Source: Polyangiaceae bacterium
GTDB lineage: Bacteria; Myxococcota_A; Polyangia; Polyangiales; Polyangiaceae
DNA: 64,000 nucleotides
Reading direction: 5' to 3'
Assembly: GCA_025936045.1 (NCBI GenBank)
Contig: JAICUB010000001.1
Location: 1 to 64,000 of the forward strand
Each line of letters starts with the position of its first letter. Position 1 is the first letter of the stretch. This document shows positions 1-9,289 of this stretch, piece after piece. Below the pieces are notes generated by a model. The model was not told the origin of the DNA, did no database searches, and worked only from the letters and a program-made list of their open reading frames with translations. A program made the position numbers and the translations under genes.

Positions 1-399
1 CTTAACGCGTGAGACGACACGCAGCGCGGAAAGGAAGCGTCGTTCCCAGCTTCCGGGCGGCTCGCCGCCGCTCGGCTTTTCGAGCACGTCGACAGCGCCG
101 GCCGCGAGGGCGTCGTAGGTTTTGAACACCTCGCCACGGTTGAACGACGAGGACACGACGAGGATCGGCGTCGGGCAGTGCGCCATGATGTACTCGGTTG
201 CGCCGAGGCCGGTCATGACGGGCAACATCATATCCATCGTCATCACGTGGGGGCGGAGTCGCTGGCAAAGCTCGATCGCCGTGCGCCCGTCGCCCGCTTC
301 GGCGATGACCTCCATGCTCGTGTCGCTCGCGAGCACCTCGAGCAGGCGCTGGCGCACCGTGAGCGAGTCCTCCACGACGAGTACGCGCGTCTTCCCCAT
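1..399 (-). CDS. cheB: CheB-type response regulator/methylesterase, N-terminal part (cut by window edge)
   Basis: Only the receiver domain (133 codons) is in the window; the gene continues past the left edge. The acidic pocket E10/D11 and the phospho-acceptor D56 in MTMDMMLPVMTG are visible. The following GLGATEYIMAHCPTPILVVSS and a LEKPSG segment are typical of CheB rather than CheY. CheB removes methyl groups from chemoreceptors when phosphorylated by CheA. The ATG at 397-399 lies 2 bp after the stop of the CheA gene, so it is the last visible cistron of the chemosensory operon. The catalytic esterase domain is not seen, so a stand-alone receiver cannot be fully excluded. Confidence 0.85.
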   Translation of the reverse strand, partial: MGKTRVLVVEDSLTVRQRLLEVLASDTSMEVIAEAGDGRTAIELCQRLRPHVMTMDMMLPVMTGLGATEYIMAHCPTPILVVSSSFNRGEVFKTYDALAAGAVDVLEKPSGGEPPGSWERRFLSALRVVSRVK

Positions 400-401
400 G
401 C

Positions 402-2459
402 TCAGCCGAGTAGCCTCCGAATGTGGGAAAGTAGCAAGTTTTGATCGAATTCACCCTTCACCACGTAAGCGCTCGCTCCAGCCTCCGCTCCTTTTGCGAG
501 GTCCTCGGGCGCGTCCCTCGACGAGACGAGAATGGCGGGCACGCGGCGGAGCTCGGGGTCCGCCCGCGTCACGCGGACGAAGTCGAAGCCGTTCATGCCC
601 GGCATTTCGACGTCGACGATGAAGACGCCGTGCGGCTTCTGTCGCGCTTTCTCGAGGCCCTGTTCGGCCGAGACGGCCACCTCGACGGTGTAGCCGGCGG
701 ACTCGAGGATGCTCTGTTCGAGCATGCGGGTCGTGAGCGAGTCATCGATGACGAGGATGGGTAGGAGCTCCGCGGAAGCCTCCACGTTGGCCGGCTCGAC
801 CGCGCGGGCCGCGCCGAGCAACCCTTCGGGGTCGAGCACGAGTTGCGGATTGCCCTCCGCGTCGAGCGCGGCGCCGGCGACGGCGGCCGAGGCGACGCCC
901 GGCAACGGGCGCACGACGAGATCGAACGTGCCGAGCAGCCGGTCCACGCCGACGACGGCCGCACGCTGGCCGACCGCCACGACGACCGCCGAGCGAGCCG
1001 CCGTACGTTCGAGCGGGCCGCCCTGCCGCAAGGCGCGCGCGAGCGGCAAAAATGGCAGAATTTTACCGCCGAGCGAGACGACGTCGCCCTCGGGCGTGCG
1101 TCCGATGGTACCGGCTTCGAGCCGCACGGTCTCGCGCACGGAGTCGAGCGGGATGGCGGCCGTGGTCGCTCCGACTTCGACCAGGAGCGCGCGCACGGCC
1201 GCGAGCGAGACCGGCACTGCGAGCTCGATCGTCGTGCCGCGCCCGTGCTCGGTGCGGAGCTTCACTTCGCCCGAGAGATGGCGCGCCGTCTCGCGCACGA
1301 CGTCGAGCCCGACGCCGCGACCGGCGATGGGCGTCACGCTCGTCGTGGTCGAGATGCGCGCGGCGAGCAAGCGCTCGAGAACCGCTTCGTCCGGTAGCCG
1401 CGCGAGCTCCGTGGCGTCCGTGACTCCACGTGCGGCGAGCTCGCGGCGTACGGCTTGCACGTCGATACCGCGCCCGTCGTCACTGCATGCGAAAACGACG
1501 CGATCCGCGCGGCGTTCGACGCGCAGCACCACCGTGCCTCGTTCCGCTTTCCCGGCAGCTCGGCGCTCGGCCGGGGCCTCGATGCCGTGTGCGACCGCGT
1601 TCCTCACGAGGTGAAGCAGCGCGGCGCGAAGCGGCCCGAGTACGTGAGCGTCCAGGCGCAGGTTGCCTCCGGTCACGGTGAGCTCGGCGCTGCGGCCGAG
1701 CGCCTCGGCCGCGTCGCGCACCGCGCGCCGGAGCGAAGGAAACAGCGCATCGGCGGGGATCAGCCGCAGCCTATCGGTGCCCTCGCGCACGCCGGAGAGC
1801 TCTTGCATGACACGCTCGATGCTCGTCTCGAGACCCTGGGCCGTCCGCTCGAGTCCGCTCTGGAGCTCCTCCGCGAGCGCTTGATCGCGCGCGCCCGCGG
1901 AGCTCGCGACTGCACGCAGCCCGAGCCGGCTCGAGAGCGCGGCGGAGACGAGCGCGAGCTGCCGGATGCGCGCGACCTCGCGACCTAGCGCGGCGAGTTG
2001 CACGCCCGTCTCCGTTACTGCGCGGAGGACCGAGTCCATTTCCTCGAGCTCGACCCGCACCGTCTGGAGCGGCTCCTCGAGCGGAAGCGTGGCCGGCGCC
2101 GCGGCGCGGGCGGCTCGAGCAGGCGCCGCGGCCGCCGCCGCTGCGGGCGCATCGAGCTCCTCGAGCGCGGCGCTCATGCGGTCGACCAGCGCGAGTAGCT
2201 CGGCGAGCTCCTCGCGCGTCGAGGCGCGGTTTCCGTCGCGTCCGCGCGCCAGGACGTCCTCCGCCGCGTGCGCGAGCTCGGCGAGCTCGAGCCGCCGCAC
2301 CACGCGAGCGGCGCCCTTCAGCGTGTGGGCGAAGCGGAACAGTCGCGGAGCGATGGCGGCGTCCGTCGAACCCTTTTCGAGCTCCAGAATACCCTGTCCG
2401 AGGCCCTCGACGAGCTCACGCGCCTCGACGCGGAAGTAGCGGTAGGGGTCGGTCGCCAC
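402..2459 (-). CDS. cheA: CheA hybrid histidine kinase with C-terminal receiver (CheA-REC)
   Basis: The 685-residue protein has an N-terminal Hpt domain with phospho-accepting H45 in FAHTLKGAA. An Ala-rich linker stands where the P2 domain would be. A P3/dimerisation region follows, then an HATPase domain with N box LVRNAVAHG (about 285-291), G1 box DDGRGID (327-333) and G2 box GRGVGLDVV (380-388). A CheW-like domain spans about 420-555. A receiver domain (about 567-685) has D572/D573 and acceptor D616. A kinase fused to its own receiver is typical of Wsp- and Frz-like systems that control functions other than a flagellar motor. It lies between the MCP and CheB genes in one operon. Confidence 0.95.
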   Translation of the reverse strand: MATDPYRYFRVEARELVEGLGQGILELEKGSTDAAIAPRLFRFAHTLKGAARVVRRLELAELAHAAEDVLARGRDGNRASTREELAELLALVDRMSAALEELDAPAAAAAAAPARAARAAAPATLPLEEPLQTVRVELEEMDSVLRAVTETGVQLAALGREVARIRQLALVSAALSSRLGLRAVASSAGARDQALAEELQSGLERTAQGLETSIERVMQELSGVREGTDRLRLIPADALFPSLRRAVRDAAEALGRSAELTVTGGNLRLDAHVLGPLRAALLHLVRNAVAHGIEAPAERRAAGKAERGTVVLRVERRADRVVFACSDDGRGIDVQAVRRELAARGVTDATELARLPDEAVLERLLAARISTTTSVTPIAGRGVGLDVVRETARHLSGEVKLRTEHGRGTTIELAVPVSLAAVRALLVEVGATTAAIPLDSVRETVRLEAGTIGRTPEGDVVSLGGKILPFLPLARALRQGGPLERTAARSAVVVAVGQRAAVVGVDRLLGTFDLVVRPLPGVASAAVAGAALDAEGNPQLVLDPEGLLGAARAVEPANVEASAELLPILVIDDSLTTRMLEQSILESAGYTVEVAVSAEQGLEKARQKPHGVFIVDVEMPGMNGFDFVRVTRADPELRRVPAILVSSRDAPEDLAKGAEAGASAYVVKGEFDQNLLLSHIRRLLG

Positions 2460-2474
2460 GCGCGGCTCCCGCCC

Positions 2475-3947
2475 TCACGCGTCCACTCGGGCCTGCACGA
2501 CCTGCAGCAACGAGCGTGACAACTTGGCGAGCTCGGCGGCCGTTTGCAGCGTCTGCGCCGAGCTCGCCTCGGTCTCACGGCTCGCCTGTGCGACGTTGGC
2601 GGCTGCCGTGTTCACCTGCTCGACGGCGGTCGACTGTTGCTTGGTGCTGAGCTCGATCTCGCGCGCGGCTTCGGTCGTCGTGGTCATGCCGCTCGTGATT
2701 TGACCGAACGCCACGGCGACCTCTTCGAACAGCCGCGTGCCCGCCTCGACTGCCTTGCTGCCGCCCTCCGTCGTCATGACGGTCTTGTTCACGGCCGAGC
2801 GGATGTCTTCGATCAGCTGGCGGATCTCCTTGGTCGACGCGGCCACACGGTCCGCGAGCCGTCGAATCTCCTCGGCCACGACGGCGAAGCGCTTGCCGTT
2901 TTCACCGGCGCCCGCGGCCTCGATCGTCGCGTTGATCGCGAGGATGTTGGTCTGCTCGGCGAGCTCGTTGATGAGCTCGAGAATGCCGCCGATTTGCTGG
3001 GATTTGCGGCCGAGATCGAGCATGTGCGACACGATGAGCTCGACCTGGCGTTGGATCGTCGCGATCGACTCGTTCGTGCGCTGGACGGTTTGGTCACCGG
3101 TCCGCGACTGCGAAGCCGTATCGCCCGCGATGGCGGAGACGCGCCGCGCGCTTTCGGCGATCTGCTTGGCGGTGGCCAAGAGCTCGCTGATCGTCGTCGT
3201 GATCTCGTTCATCGCGGTCGCTTGCTCCTTGGCGCTCGTGACCTGCTGATTCGCCGCCGCTTGCAGCTCCGCCGCTGCGCTCTGAATGTGACCCACGGTC
3301 GAACCGATCTGGCGCGCGAGGGCCCGCGCGATGGTCCAACCGACCAGGCCCACGAACAGAGCGCCGAGGAAGCTGCCCCACGCGATCACCGCGCGCGCCG
3401 TCACGGAGCTCGCTTCCGCTTCCGCGCGGCGCGTGACGAGCAGGTCGGCCTCGTCCTTGTCCATCTCACTCAACGCCGAGCGCAGCGCCTGCATCGTGCG
3501 AAGGCCCCTGCCGGTCGCGACTTCGCGTGCCACCGCCTCGACACCGCCGCTGCGCCGGAGCTCGATGGCGTCCCTTAGCTCCGCAGAACGCTCCTCGAGG
3601 AGCGGCCAGACGGCTTCGAGTCGTCGCTGCTGTCTCGGGTTGTCGGCCGTCAGGTTCTTGAGCGCTCCGTAGCCATGCTCAATCTGCCCGGTCGATCGCC
3701 GGTACGGCTCGAGGAACTCGTCCTTGCCGGTGATCAAGAAGCCGCGCTGCCCCGTCTCCGCGTCGACCATGTCGGCGAGCAGCCGTGCGATCGATTCGCG
3801 CACGAGCGTCGTGTGGTTGACCCAGTGATCGTTTTCGATCAGGTGCTCGGTCTGTTGGTACCCGAAGATCGCGACGAGCAGCAGCGTGAGTCCCGCCAGT
3901 GCAAACCCGGCTCCGAGCCGGCGTCCGAAAGTCCACGTTCTACCCAT
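2475..3947 (-). CDS. Methyl-accepting chemotaxis protein with CHASE3-type sensor
   Basis: The protein has 490 residues. A first membrane helix (about 13-31) is followed by a CHASE3-like sensor (about 40-175, containing [21 protein letters not shown]) and a second helix (about 186-207). A long coiled-coil signalling domain carries the conserved hairpin tip [19 protein letters not shown] at 331-349. Only some 20 residues separate the second helix from the signalling coil, so no full HAMP domain is apparent. It overlaps the upstream CheW gene by 8 bp, so translation is probably coupled. The ligand is unknown; CHASE3 domains sense cell-envelope or extracytoplasmic cues. Confidence 0.93.
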   Translation of the reverse strand: MGRTWTFGRRLGAGFALAGLTLLLVAIFGYQQTEHLIENDHWVNHTTLVRESIARLLADMVDAETGQRGFLITGKDEFLEPYRRSTGQIEHGYGALKNLTADNPRQQRRLEAVWPLLEERSAELRDAIELRRSGGVEAVAREVATGRGLRTMQALRSALSEMDKDEADLLVTRRAEAEASSVTARAVIAWGSFLGALFVGLVGWTIARALARQIGSTVGHIQSAAAELQAAANQQVTSAKEQATAMNEITTTISELLATAKQIAESARRVSAIAGDTASQSRTGDQTVQRTNESIATIQRQVELIVSHMLDLGRKSQQIGGILELINELAEQTNILAINATIEAAGAGENGKRFAVVAEEIRRLADRVAASTKEIRQLIEDIRSAVNKTVMTTEGGSKAVEAGTRLFEEVAVAFGQITSGMTTTTEAAREIELSTKQQSTAVEQVNTAAANVAQASRETEASSAQTLQTAAELAKLSRSLLQVVQARVDA

Positions 3948-4476
3948 CGCGTTCGTCGACCTTTCCCGGCCGCTCGCGCGCGGCCCGCTCCGACACCACC
4001 GAAACGATGCGAGGAATGCTCACGATCGGGCGGAGCTCCGTCCCGGCGCGCGCCGCTTGCTCGCAGAAGCCCTGGCCGGAGCTCTCGTTCACACCGAGGT
4101 CGGAAGGGTCGAGCCTCAGATGTCCTTCGAGCTCGTCGAACGCGAGCGCGAGCTCCTGGTCCCCGGCCGCGAGCGCGACCCAGCGGCGCTCCCCGCCACG
4201 GCCCGGCAAGCCGAGGAGCTCCGCGAGATCATAGACCGCGAACACCGCGCCGCGGAGGCCGATGAGTCCCGAGAATGCGGGCGCGGGCGAGGGCACCGGC
4301 GTCACGCGCCGTCCGGCCGCGACGCCCCCGAGCTCCGCGACACGCAGGGCGTACGGCTGCCCGCCCACGCGGATCGACAGGAGATCCACGAAATCGAGCG
4401 CGCGTTCGCGCACGGGGCGGGCGAAGGTTTCGTCGAACTCGCGCTGCAATGCTTCGGCGGAGAGCCCCGGCATCAT
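3940..4476 (-). CDS. cheW: CheW-like coupling protein (178 aa)
   Basis: A single CheW domain covers about residues 28-165, with the hallmarks [41 protein letters not shown] and a C-terminal PIVSIPRIV. CheW links the receptor to the CheA kinase. The start is taken as the first ATG of an ATGATG pair at 4476, because this ATG overlaps the CheR stop codon (ATGA). Its own 3' end overlaps the MCP start by 8 bp. It is one of two CheW genes in the operon, as in Wsp-type clusters with WspB and WspD. Confidence 0.9.
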   Translation of the reverse strand: MMPGLSAEALQREFDETFARPVRERALDFVDLLSIRVGGQPYALRVAELGGVAAGRRVTPVPSPAPAFSGLIGLRGAVFAVYDLAELLGLPGRGGERRWVALAAGDQELALAFDELEGHLRLDPSDLGVNESSGQGFCEQAARAGTELRPIVSIPRIVSVVSERAARERPGKVDERDG

Positions 4477-6002
4477 GCGTGACCTCCGAGCTTGCCGAGC
4501 TCGGTCCGGCAAAGCGCCGTCAAGGCCTCGCGCGAAAAGCCGCCGCCGAAGAGTACGAGGCGCGCCGTCTCTTCGCGCTCGAGCAGCGCTTGTGCCTGGC
4601 CGAGCTCGCGGCGCGCGACGAGCGCATTGCCGGCGCGTCGAGCCATGAGTCCCGCGTGCAGGTGCGGCATGGCGAAGGTCGGATCGAGGTGCACCGCCAC
4701 TTCGTCGTGCTCGAGCGCGCCGCTCGCGTCCCCGGCGTGCTCGCGGCAAAGCGCCTTCAAATAGTGCGCGCCGGCGTGGAGCTCGTCGACCTCGAGCAGC
4801 CGCTCGCACGCGCGTTCCGCGTCGGCGAGGCGCCCGTCGTTCGTGAGGAGCACCGCGGAAAACAAGAGCGCATCGGAATGCTTGCCGCTTTCGGGCGGCA
4901 GCGCGTCGAGCAGCGCGCGTGCTTCCGCGAAGCGCTCGTGCCGCATGAGCTCGAGCACGGGGCCGAGCTCGACGGCGCTCGGCGTGGCCGCGCGTCCTTC
5001 CGCGCTGCTCGCGCCGGCGCGCCGCGCGGCGCTCGTCGTGAGCTCTGTGACGCGGTGGGTCGCCCGCTGGATTGCCTCGAACCAAGACGTCGTGTCCGCG
5101 ACGGCCGCGGGCAGCTCGTCGGGCTCGGGCAGCGGGCGGCTCGGCGCAAAGCGGACCGACTGCGGAACGCCGGGCTCCTTGCGCTGGTAATAGAAGGTCT
5201 CGTGCGTGTGGCAGAGGTGATAGTCGTGGGAGAGGCCCCGCAGCGTCTCTGCGTGGCCGAGGAAGAGAAAGCCGCCGGGCAAGAGCGCTTGCGTCAGGCG
5301 GGTGACGACGCGCGACGTCGCCGCGGGCGTGAAGTACATGATGACGTTGCGGCAGAGGATCACGTCGCAGGCGAGCGCCCGATAAAAGATCGGGTCGTGC
5401 TCGGCGAGGTTGTGCGCGCGGAACGTGACGAGCTTCTTCACCTCGGGCTCGAGCTCGAGCTCCGTGCCGCTGCCCTTGAAGTAGCGCTGCTTCAGCCGCT
5501 CCGGCGTCGCGCGCAAAGACCACGGGGAGTAGCTGGCGCGTTTCGCCTTGGCGAGCATCGCGCGGTTCACGTCGATCGCGAGGATCTGCACGTTCCACGC
5601 GTCGAGGTCCGGCACGCCTTCGCGGAGGGCGATCGCGAGCGAGTACGGCTCTTCTCCCGACGCGCAACCCGCGCACAGGATGCGTAGTCGCTGCCCGCCG
5701 CGCCGCGCCCGCTCCGGCAGGACGGCTTCGACGAGCGCAGCCAATTGATCGGGGTTGCGGAAAAAGAACGTCTCCGTGACGGTCACCGTCTCGGCGAGGC
5801 GCGCGACCTCGTCGCGGCGCGACTCGGGCGCCTGGAGCCGTTCGAGGTACGCGTCGATGCCGGCGAGGCCGAGCTCGGTGGCGCGTGCGGCCGCGGACAC
5901 AGCGAGCTGCTCGCGCCGCTCGTGCCCGAAAGCAAAGCCGAGCTGCTCACCCATGACGAGCTCGAGGCGTTCGAGAGTGGAGTCGGTGAGGTGTCGGGTC
6001 AC
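4473..6002 (-). CDS. cheR: CheR-type chemoreceptor methyltransferase with TPR tail
   Basis: The 509-residue protein has an N-terminal CheR helical domain, then a SAM-binding domain with LCAGCASGEEPYS (109-121) and CDVILCRNVIMYF (about 212-224). TVTETFFFRNPDQ (74-86) matches the usual CheR substrate-side loop. After a Pro-rich linker, about residues 330-500 form helical tetratricopeptide-like repeats, as in WspC/FrzF-type methyltransferases. It methylates glutamates on the chemoreceptor and opposes CheB. It overlaps both neighbours by 4 bp or less (start ATGA with the upstream CheW, stop ATGA with the downstream CheW), so expression is tightly coupled. Confidence 0.94.
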   Translation of the reverse strand: MTRHLTDSTLERLELVMGEQLGFAFGHERREQLAVSAAARATELGLAGIDAYLERLQAPESRRDEVARLAETVTVTETFFFRNPDQLAALVEAVLPERARRGGQRLRILCAGCASGEEPYSLAIALREGVPDLDAWNVQILAIDVNRAMLAKAKRASYSPWSLRATPERLKQRYFKGSGTELELEPEVKKLVTFRAHNLAEHDPIFYRALACDVILCRNVIMYFTPAATSRVVTRLTQALLPGGFLFLGHAETLRGLSHDYHLCHTHETFYYQRKEPGVPQSVRFAPSRPLPEPDELPAAVADTTSWFEAIQRATHRVTELTTSAARRAGASSAEGRAATPSAVELGPVLELMRHERFAEARALLDALPPESGKHSDALLFSAVLLTNDGRLADAERACERLLEVDELHAGAHYLKALCREHAGDASGALEHDEVAVHLDPTFAMPHLHAGLMARRAGNALVARRELGQAQALLEREETARLVLFGGGFSREALTALCRTELGKLGGHA

Positions 6003-6454
6003 GCCGGCGCCTCCGCGACGAGCTGCACGGACGGCAGGAGTCGCGCGGCTTCGAGCACGAGCAGAAGCGTCGAGTCGTGAAGGGCGAGCGCGGAGACGCT
6101 TTCGTGCGCGGCGCGGCTCAAGAGTGGAGGCATGCGTTCGAGCGCCTGGACATCGACCTCCGAGACGCCGATGACGCGCTCCACCGCGAGCGCGACCGCG
6201 CGACCGCCGACCTCGAGCGTCACGACGCGGCCGATCCGCGGCCGTTCAGCGCGTGCGCCGAGGACCGCCCCGAGATCGACGACCGGGACCGACGCTCCGC
6301 GGATGATCGAAAGCCCTAGGACGAAATGAGGGGCGCCCCCGACGGCGGTGATCGGCAGCGCGCGCATCGTCTCGCGCACGGACGCGAGCGGAATGCCGGC
6401 GTGGCATCCGCCTGCATCCACCACGAGCAACGATTTTCGCGCCTCGTCCCGCAT
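5999..6454 (-). CDS. cheW: Second CheW-like coupling protein, first gene of the chemosensory operon
   Basis: A 151-residue CheW-domain protein with the landmarks LLVVDAGGCHAGIPLASVRETM, FVLGLSIIRGASVPVVDLGAVLG and a central GRVVTLEVGGRAVALAVERVIG. It is probably the WspD/WspB-like second adaptor. I chose the ATG at 6454 because the CheW fold begins just after it; an in-frame ATG at 6499 would add 15 residues and cannot be excluded. Its stop overlaps the CheR start (ATGA). It is transcribed divergently from the metE leader, whose predicted promoter lies at 6531-6560. Confidence 0.85.
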   Translation of the reverse strand: MRDEARKSLLVVDAGGCHAGIPLASVRETMRALPITAVGGAPHFVLGLSIIRGASVPVVDLGAVLGARAERPRIGRVVTLEVGGRAVALAVERVIGVSEVDVQALERMPPLLSRAAHESVSALALHDSTLLLVLEAARLLPSVQLVAEAPA

Positions 6455-6530
6455 CGACCACGCCGCCTCACGAACACGATTGTTCGAGCCCGAGAGCATA
6501 GGCGGCAACGCCGCTCGAGCGCAAAGGCGC

Positions 6531-6560
6531 TTGACACTAAAAGGTGGCGCGCCGTATCGT
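6531..6560 (+). promoter_or_regulatory. Sigma-70-type promoter for the metE leader
   Basis: TTGACA at 6531-6536 matches the consensus -35 exactly. TATCGT at 6555-6560 is a fair -10, after an 18-bp spacer. The predicted transcript start near 6567 falls right before the cobalamin riboswitch, which supports the call. Confidence 0.65.
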
Positions 6561-6566
6561 CGGTGG

Positions 6567-6755
6567 CGTGTTGGTGCCTGGGCCCCTGCCCAGGCTAAAG
6601 GGAACCCGGTGTGATTCCGGGGCTGCCCCGCAGCGGTAAGCGAGAACGACCTCCACTGGCGCACTGGGCCCTCGGGCTTCGGGAAGCGGTGGACAGTAGG
6701 AACCCGGCTTCGACCGGCGAGCTCGCGGAGCCCGAATACCTGCCAACGCACGGCA
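6567..6755 (+). promoter_or_regulatory. Cobalamin (AdoCbl/B12) riboswitch upstream of metE
   Basis: The element has an early hairpin CCTGGGC/GCCCAGG (6578-6594), then AAAGGGAA, CCGGTGTGATTCCGG and the B12 box GCTGCCCCGCAGCGGTAA (6622-6639). Further on are CACTGG, a GGGAAG segment and a closing ACCTGCC at about 6738-6744. This order of conserved blocks is that of the cobalamin riboswitch class. It sits in the leader of the B12-independent methionine synthase. The expected logic is that B12 binding shuts off metE when the B12-dependent enzyme can work. Exact 5' and 3' limits are estimates. Confidence 0.92.
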
Positions 6756-6811
6756 ATCGGACCCATCCGTTGCCGTTCGACTCGGAGCCTCGCGGGTAGG
6801 CGGCCAGGTCA

Positions 6812-6846
6812 GTCCGGGAGAACTGCGTCTTCCGGACGCGGCTTTT
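6812..6846 (+). terminator. Candidate terminator/antiterminator pair of the metE riboswitch
   Basis: A hairpin GCGTC (6825-6829)/GACGC (6835-6839) with a 5-nt loop is followed by GGCTTTT, resembling a short intrinsic terminator. A rival stem GTCCGG (6812-6817)/CCGGAC (6832-6837) shares 6835-6837, so the two cannot form together. This is the kind of switch an expression platform needs. Stem lengths of 5-6 bp are modest and the U-tract is short. Confidence 0.4.
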
Positions 6847-6939
6847 CACTCAGGATTCGTCCGCGCAGCCCGTTTTGTACGGGTCGGCGCCGTGCCGCTC
6901 CTTCGTGCTCGGGCTCGAAGGAGAACAGGAGCTATCGTC

Positions 6940-9249
6940 ATGTCGGTTTCGTCGAGCTGCCTTGGTCATCCCCGTATCGGCAAGGACCGAGAGCTCAAGC
7001 GCGCTCTCGAGGAATATTGGGCCGGTAAGCAGAGCGGCGTGGAGCTCGCGGCCGTCGCTCGCGAGCTTCGCGCTCGGCATTGGTGCGCGATGCGTGACGC
7101 CGGGATCGACATCGTGCCGAGCAACGACTTTGCGCTCTACGATCACGTGCTCGACGCGGCGACGCTCCTCGGTGTGGTGCCCGAGCGCTACCTGCGCATA
7201 GCGGATCCGCTGGCACGCTACTTTGCCATGGCGCGCGGTCTCCAGGAGCCTGCGTCCCGCGTGGATCTCGACGCGCTCGAGATGACCAAGTGGTTCGACA
7301 CGAACTACCACTACATCGTGCCCGAGCTCGAGCCCGAGCAGGTCTTCCGGCTCGAGCCGAGCAAGCTCCTGCTCGAGCTCGCCGAGGCGCGCTCGCTCGG
7401 AATCGAGCCCCGACCGGTGGTCCTCGGCCCCGTTTCCTTCCTCTTGCTGGCGAAATGGGCGCCGTTCAAGGGCGTGGGGCGCGACCGGCTCGAGCTACTC
7501 GGCCGGCTCTTACCCGTCTACGCGGAGCTCTTCGCTCGGCTCGCGCGCGAAGGCGTGCATGCCGTCCAGCTCGACGAGCCCTTTCTCGCACTCGACACCG
7601 ACGCGCGCCGTGAAGCGGCCTTCGGCGCGGCGCTCCACGAGCTCGGCACGCTCGCTCGCCGGCCGAAGCTCATGGTAACGGCGTACTTCGAGAGCATCGA
7701 GCGGAACGTCGGGCTCGTCGCGGAGTCCGGATGCGAAGGCCTTCACGTCGACCTCGTACGCGCACCGGAGCAGCTCGACGGCGTCTGCGCGCGGCTCGCG
7801 CCCGAGCAGACGCTCTCGGTCGGCGTGGTCGACGGCCGCAACGTGTGGCGCACCGATCTCGACCGAGCGCACGGGCTCGTCCGGCGCGCGGTCGGCGCGC
7901 TCGGCGCGGAGCGCGTGGTCGTCGCGCCGTCGTGCTCCCTCCTGCACGTCCCGTCCGACTTGACGGCTGAAAAGCACCTCGATTCCGAGCTCGTGAGCTG
8001 GCTCGCCTTCGCTCGTCAGAAGCTCGGCGAGGTCGCGGCGCTCGCGCGCGCGGCGCACGAGTCGGCGCCGAAGGGCACGACATTCTCGGACGCGCGTGCA
8101 GCGCTCGCGGAGCGCCGGACGTCGGGGCGTACCCACGACGGCCGCGTGCGCGCCCGTACGGCCGCTCTCGAGCCGCGACTGCTCGCGCGGAGCGCGCCCT
8201 TTCGCGTGCGCAGCGGCGTGCAACGCGCGCGGCTCGGCTTGCCGCTCTTGCCGACGACGACGATCGGTTCGTTCCCCCAGACGGCCGAGGTGCGCAGGGC
8301 GCGCGCCGAGCAGCGCGCGGGCAAGCTGTCCAGCATTGAATACCAGTCGTTCCTCGAGGCGGAGACGCGACGCGCGGTCGAACGGCAAGAGGCGCTCGGT
8401 CTCGACGTCCTCGTGCACGGCGAGTTCGAACGCAACGACATGGTCGAGTATTTCGGCCAAAAGCTCGCCGGTTTCGCCTTCAGCGAGCACGGCTGGGTGC
8501 AAAGCTACGGGTCGCGCTGCGTGAAGCCGCCGATCCTCTTCGGTGACGTCGCCCGTCCGGCTCCGATGACCGTCGAGTGGGCTCGTTTCGCACAAGGTCT
8601 CACCAAGAAACCGATGAAAGGCATGCTCACGGGGCCGGTCACGATCTCGAAGTGGTCGTTCGTGCGCGACGACCAGCCGCTCGCCGAGACGTGCCGGCAA
8701 ATCGCGCTGGCGTTGCGAGACGAGGTCCGCGATCTCGAGGCGGCGGGCATTGCCGTGATCCAAGTCGACGAGCCGGCGATTCGCGAAGGCTTGCCGCTCC
8801 GACGCGCGAAATGGGCGGAGTATCTCGGCTGGGCGGTCGACGCGTTCTTGCTCGCGACCGCGGGCGCCGGGGACGCCACCCAGATCCATACCCACATGTG
8901 TTACTCGGAGTTCGGCGACATCCTCGACGCCGTCGCACGCATGGACGCCGACGTCGTCTCGATCGAGACTTCACGCTCGAAAATGGAGCTGCTCACGGAT
9001 TTCGGCCGCTTCCGCTACCCGAACGACGTGGGTCCCGGCGTCTACGACATCCACTCGAAGCGCGTGCCGACCACGGAAGAAATGGTGCTGCTCGTCACGC
9101 GCGCGCTCGAGGTGTTGCCCGCCGAGCGGCTGTGGGTGAACCCCGACTGCGGCCTCAAGACGCGCGGCTGGCCCGAGGTGAGCTCCGCGCTCGCTCGCAT
9201 GGTCGAAGCGGCGGTGAGCGTGCGAGCCAAGCTGGCGCGCGGGCGGTAA
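6940..9249 (+). CDS. metE: Cobalamin-independent methionine synthase (5-methyltetrahydropteroyltriglutamate-homocysteine methyltransferase)
   Basis: The 769-residue protein has the usual MetE length and both barrel domains. It transfers the methyl group of 5-methyl-tetrahydrofolate to homocysteine in the cytoplasm. The zinc site is visible: H652 and C654 in QIHTHMCYSEF, E676 in SIETSRSKM and C737 in NPDCGLKTRGW. These are offset by a constant 11 from E. coli H641/C643/E665/C726. The linker between halves carries the typical LPTTTIGSFPQT. The start is the ATG at 6940, preceded by an AGGAG ribosome site at about 6927-6931. The long leader carries the cobalamin riboswitch. Confidence 0.97.
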   Translation: MSVSSSCLGHPRIGKDRELKRALEEYWAGKQSGVELAAVARELRARHWCAMRDAGIDIVPSNDFALYDHVLDAATLLGVVPERYLRIADPLARYFAMARGLQEPASRVDLDALEMTKWFDTNYHYIVPELEPEQVFRLEPSKLLLELAEARSLGIEPRPVVLGPVSFLLLAKWAPFKGVGRDRLELLGRLLPVYAELFARLAREGVHAVQLDEPFLALDTDARREAAFGAALHELGTLARRPKLMVTAYFESIERNVGLVAESGCEGLHVDLVRAPEQLDGVCARLAPEQTLSVGVVDGRNVWRTDLDRAHGLVRRAVGALGAERVVVAPSCSLLHVPSDLTAEKHLDSELVSWLAFARQKLGEVAALARAAHESAPKGTTFSDARAALAERRTSGRTHDGRVRARTAALEPRLLARSAPFRVRSGVQRARLGLPLLPTTTIGSFPQTAEVRRARAEQRAGKLSSIEYQSFLEAETRRAVERQEALGLDVLVHGEFERNDMVEYFGQKLAGFAFSEHGWVQSYGSRCVKPPILFGDVARPAPMTVEWARFAQGLTKKPMKGMLTGPVTISKWSFVRDDQPLAETCRQIALALRDEVRDLEAAGIAVIQVDEPAIREGLPLRRAKWAEYLGWAVDAFLLATAGAGDATQIHTHMCYSEFGDILDAVARMDADVVSIETSRSKMELLTDFGRFRYPNDVGPGVYDIHSKRVPTTEEMVLLVTRALEVLPAERLWVNPDCGLKTRGWPEVSSALARMVEAAVSVRAKLARGR

Positions 9250-9289
9250 CCATGAACCGCGCTCCATCGAGCGCCTCGGCTCGCCACAC

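Noticed and set aside
3940..5676. Open frame extending the CheW gene upstream by 400 codons
   Set aside because: The extension is out of frame over the CheR gene and is Arg-rich nonsense; CheW starts at 4476.
6567..6939. SAM or T-box type control of metE
   Set aside because: The conserved blocks are those of the cobalamin riboswitch; no SAM riboswitch core or T-box sequence is seen.
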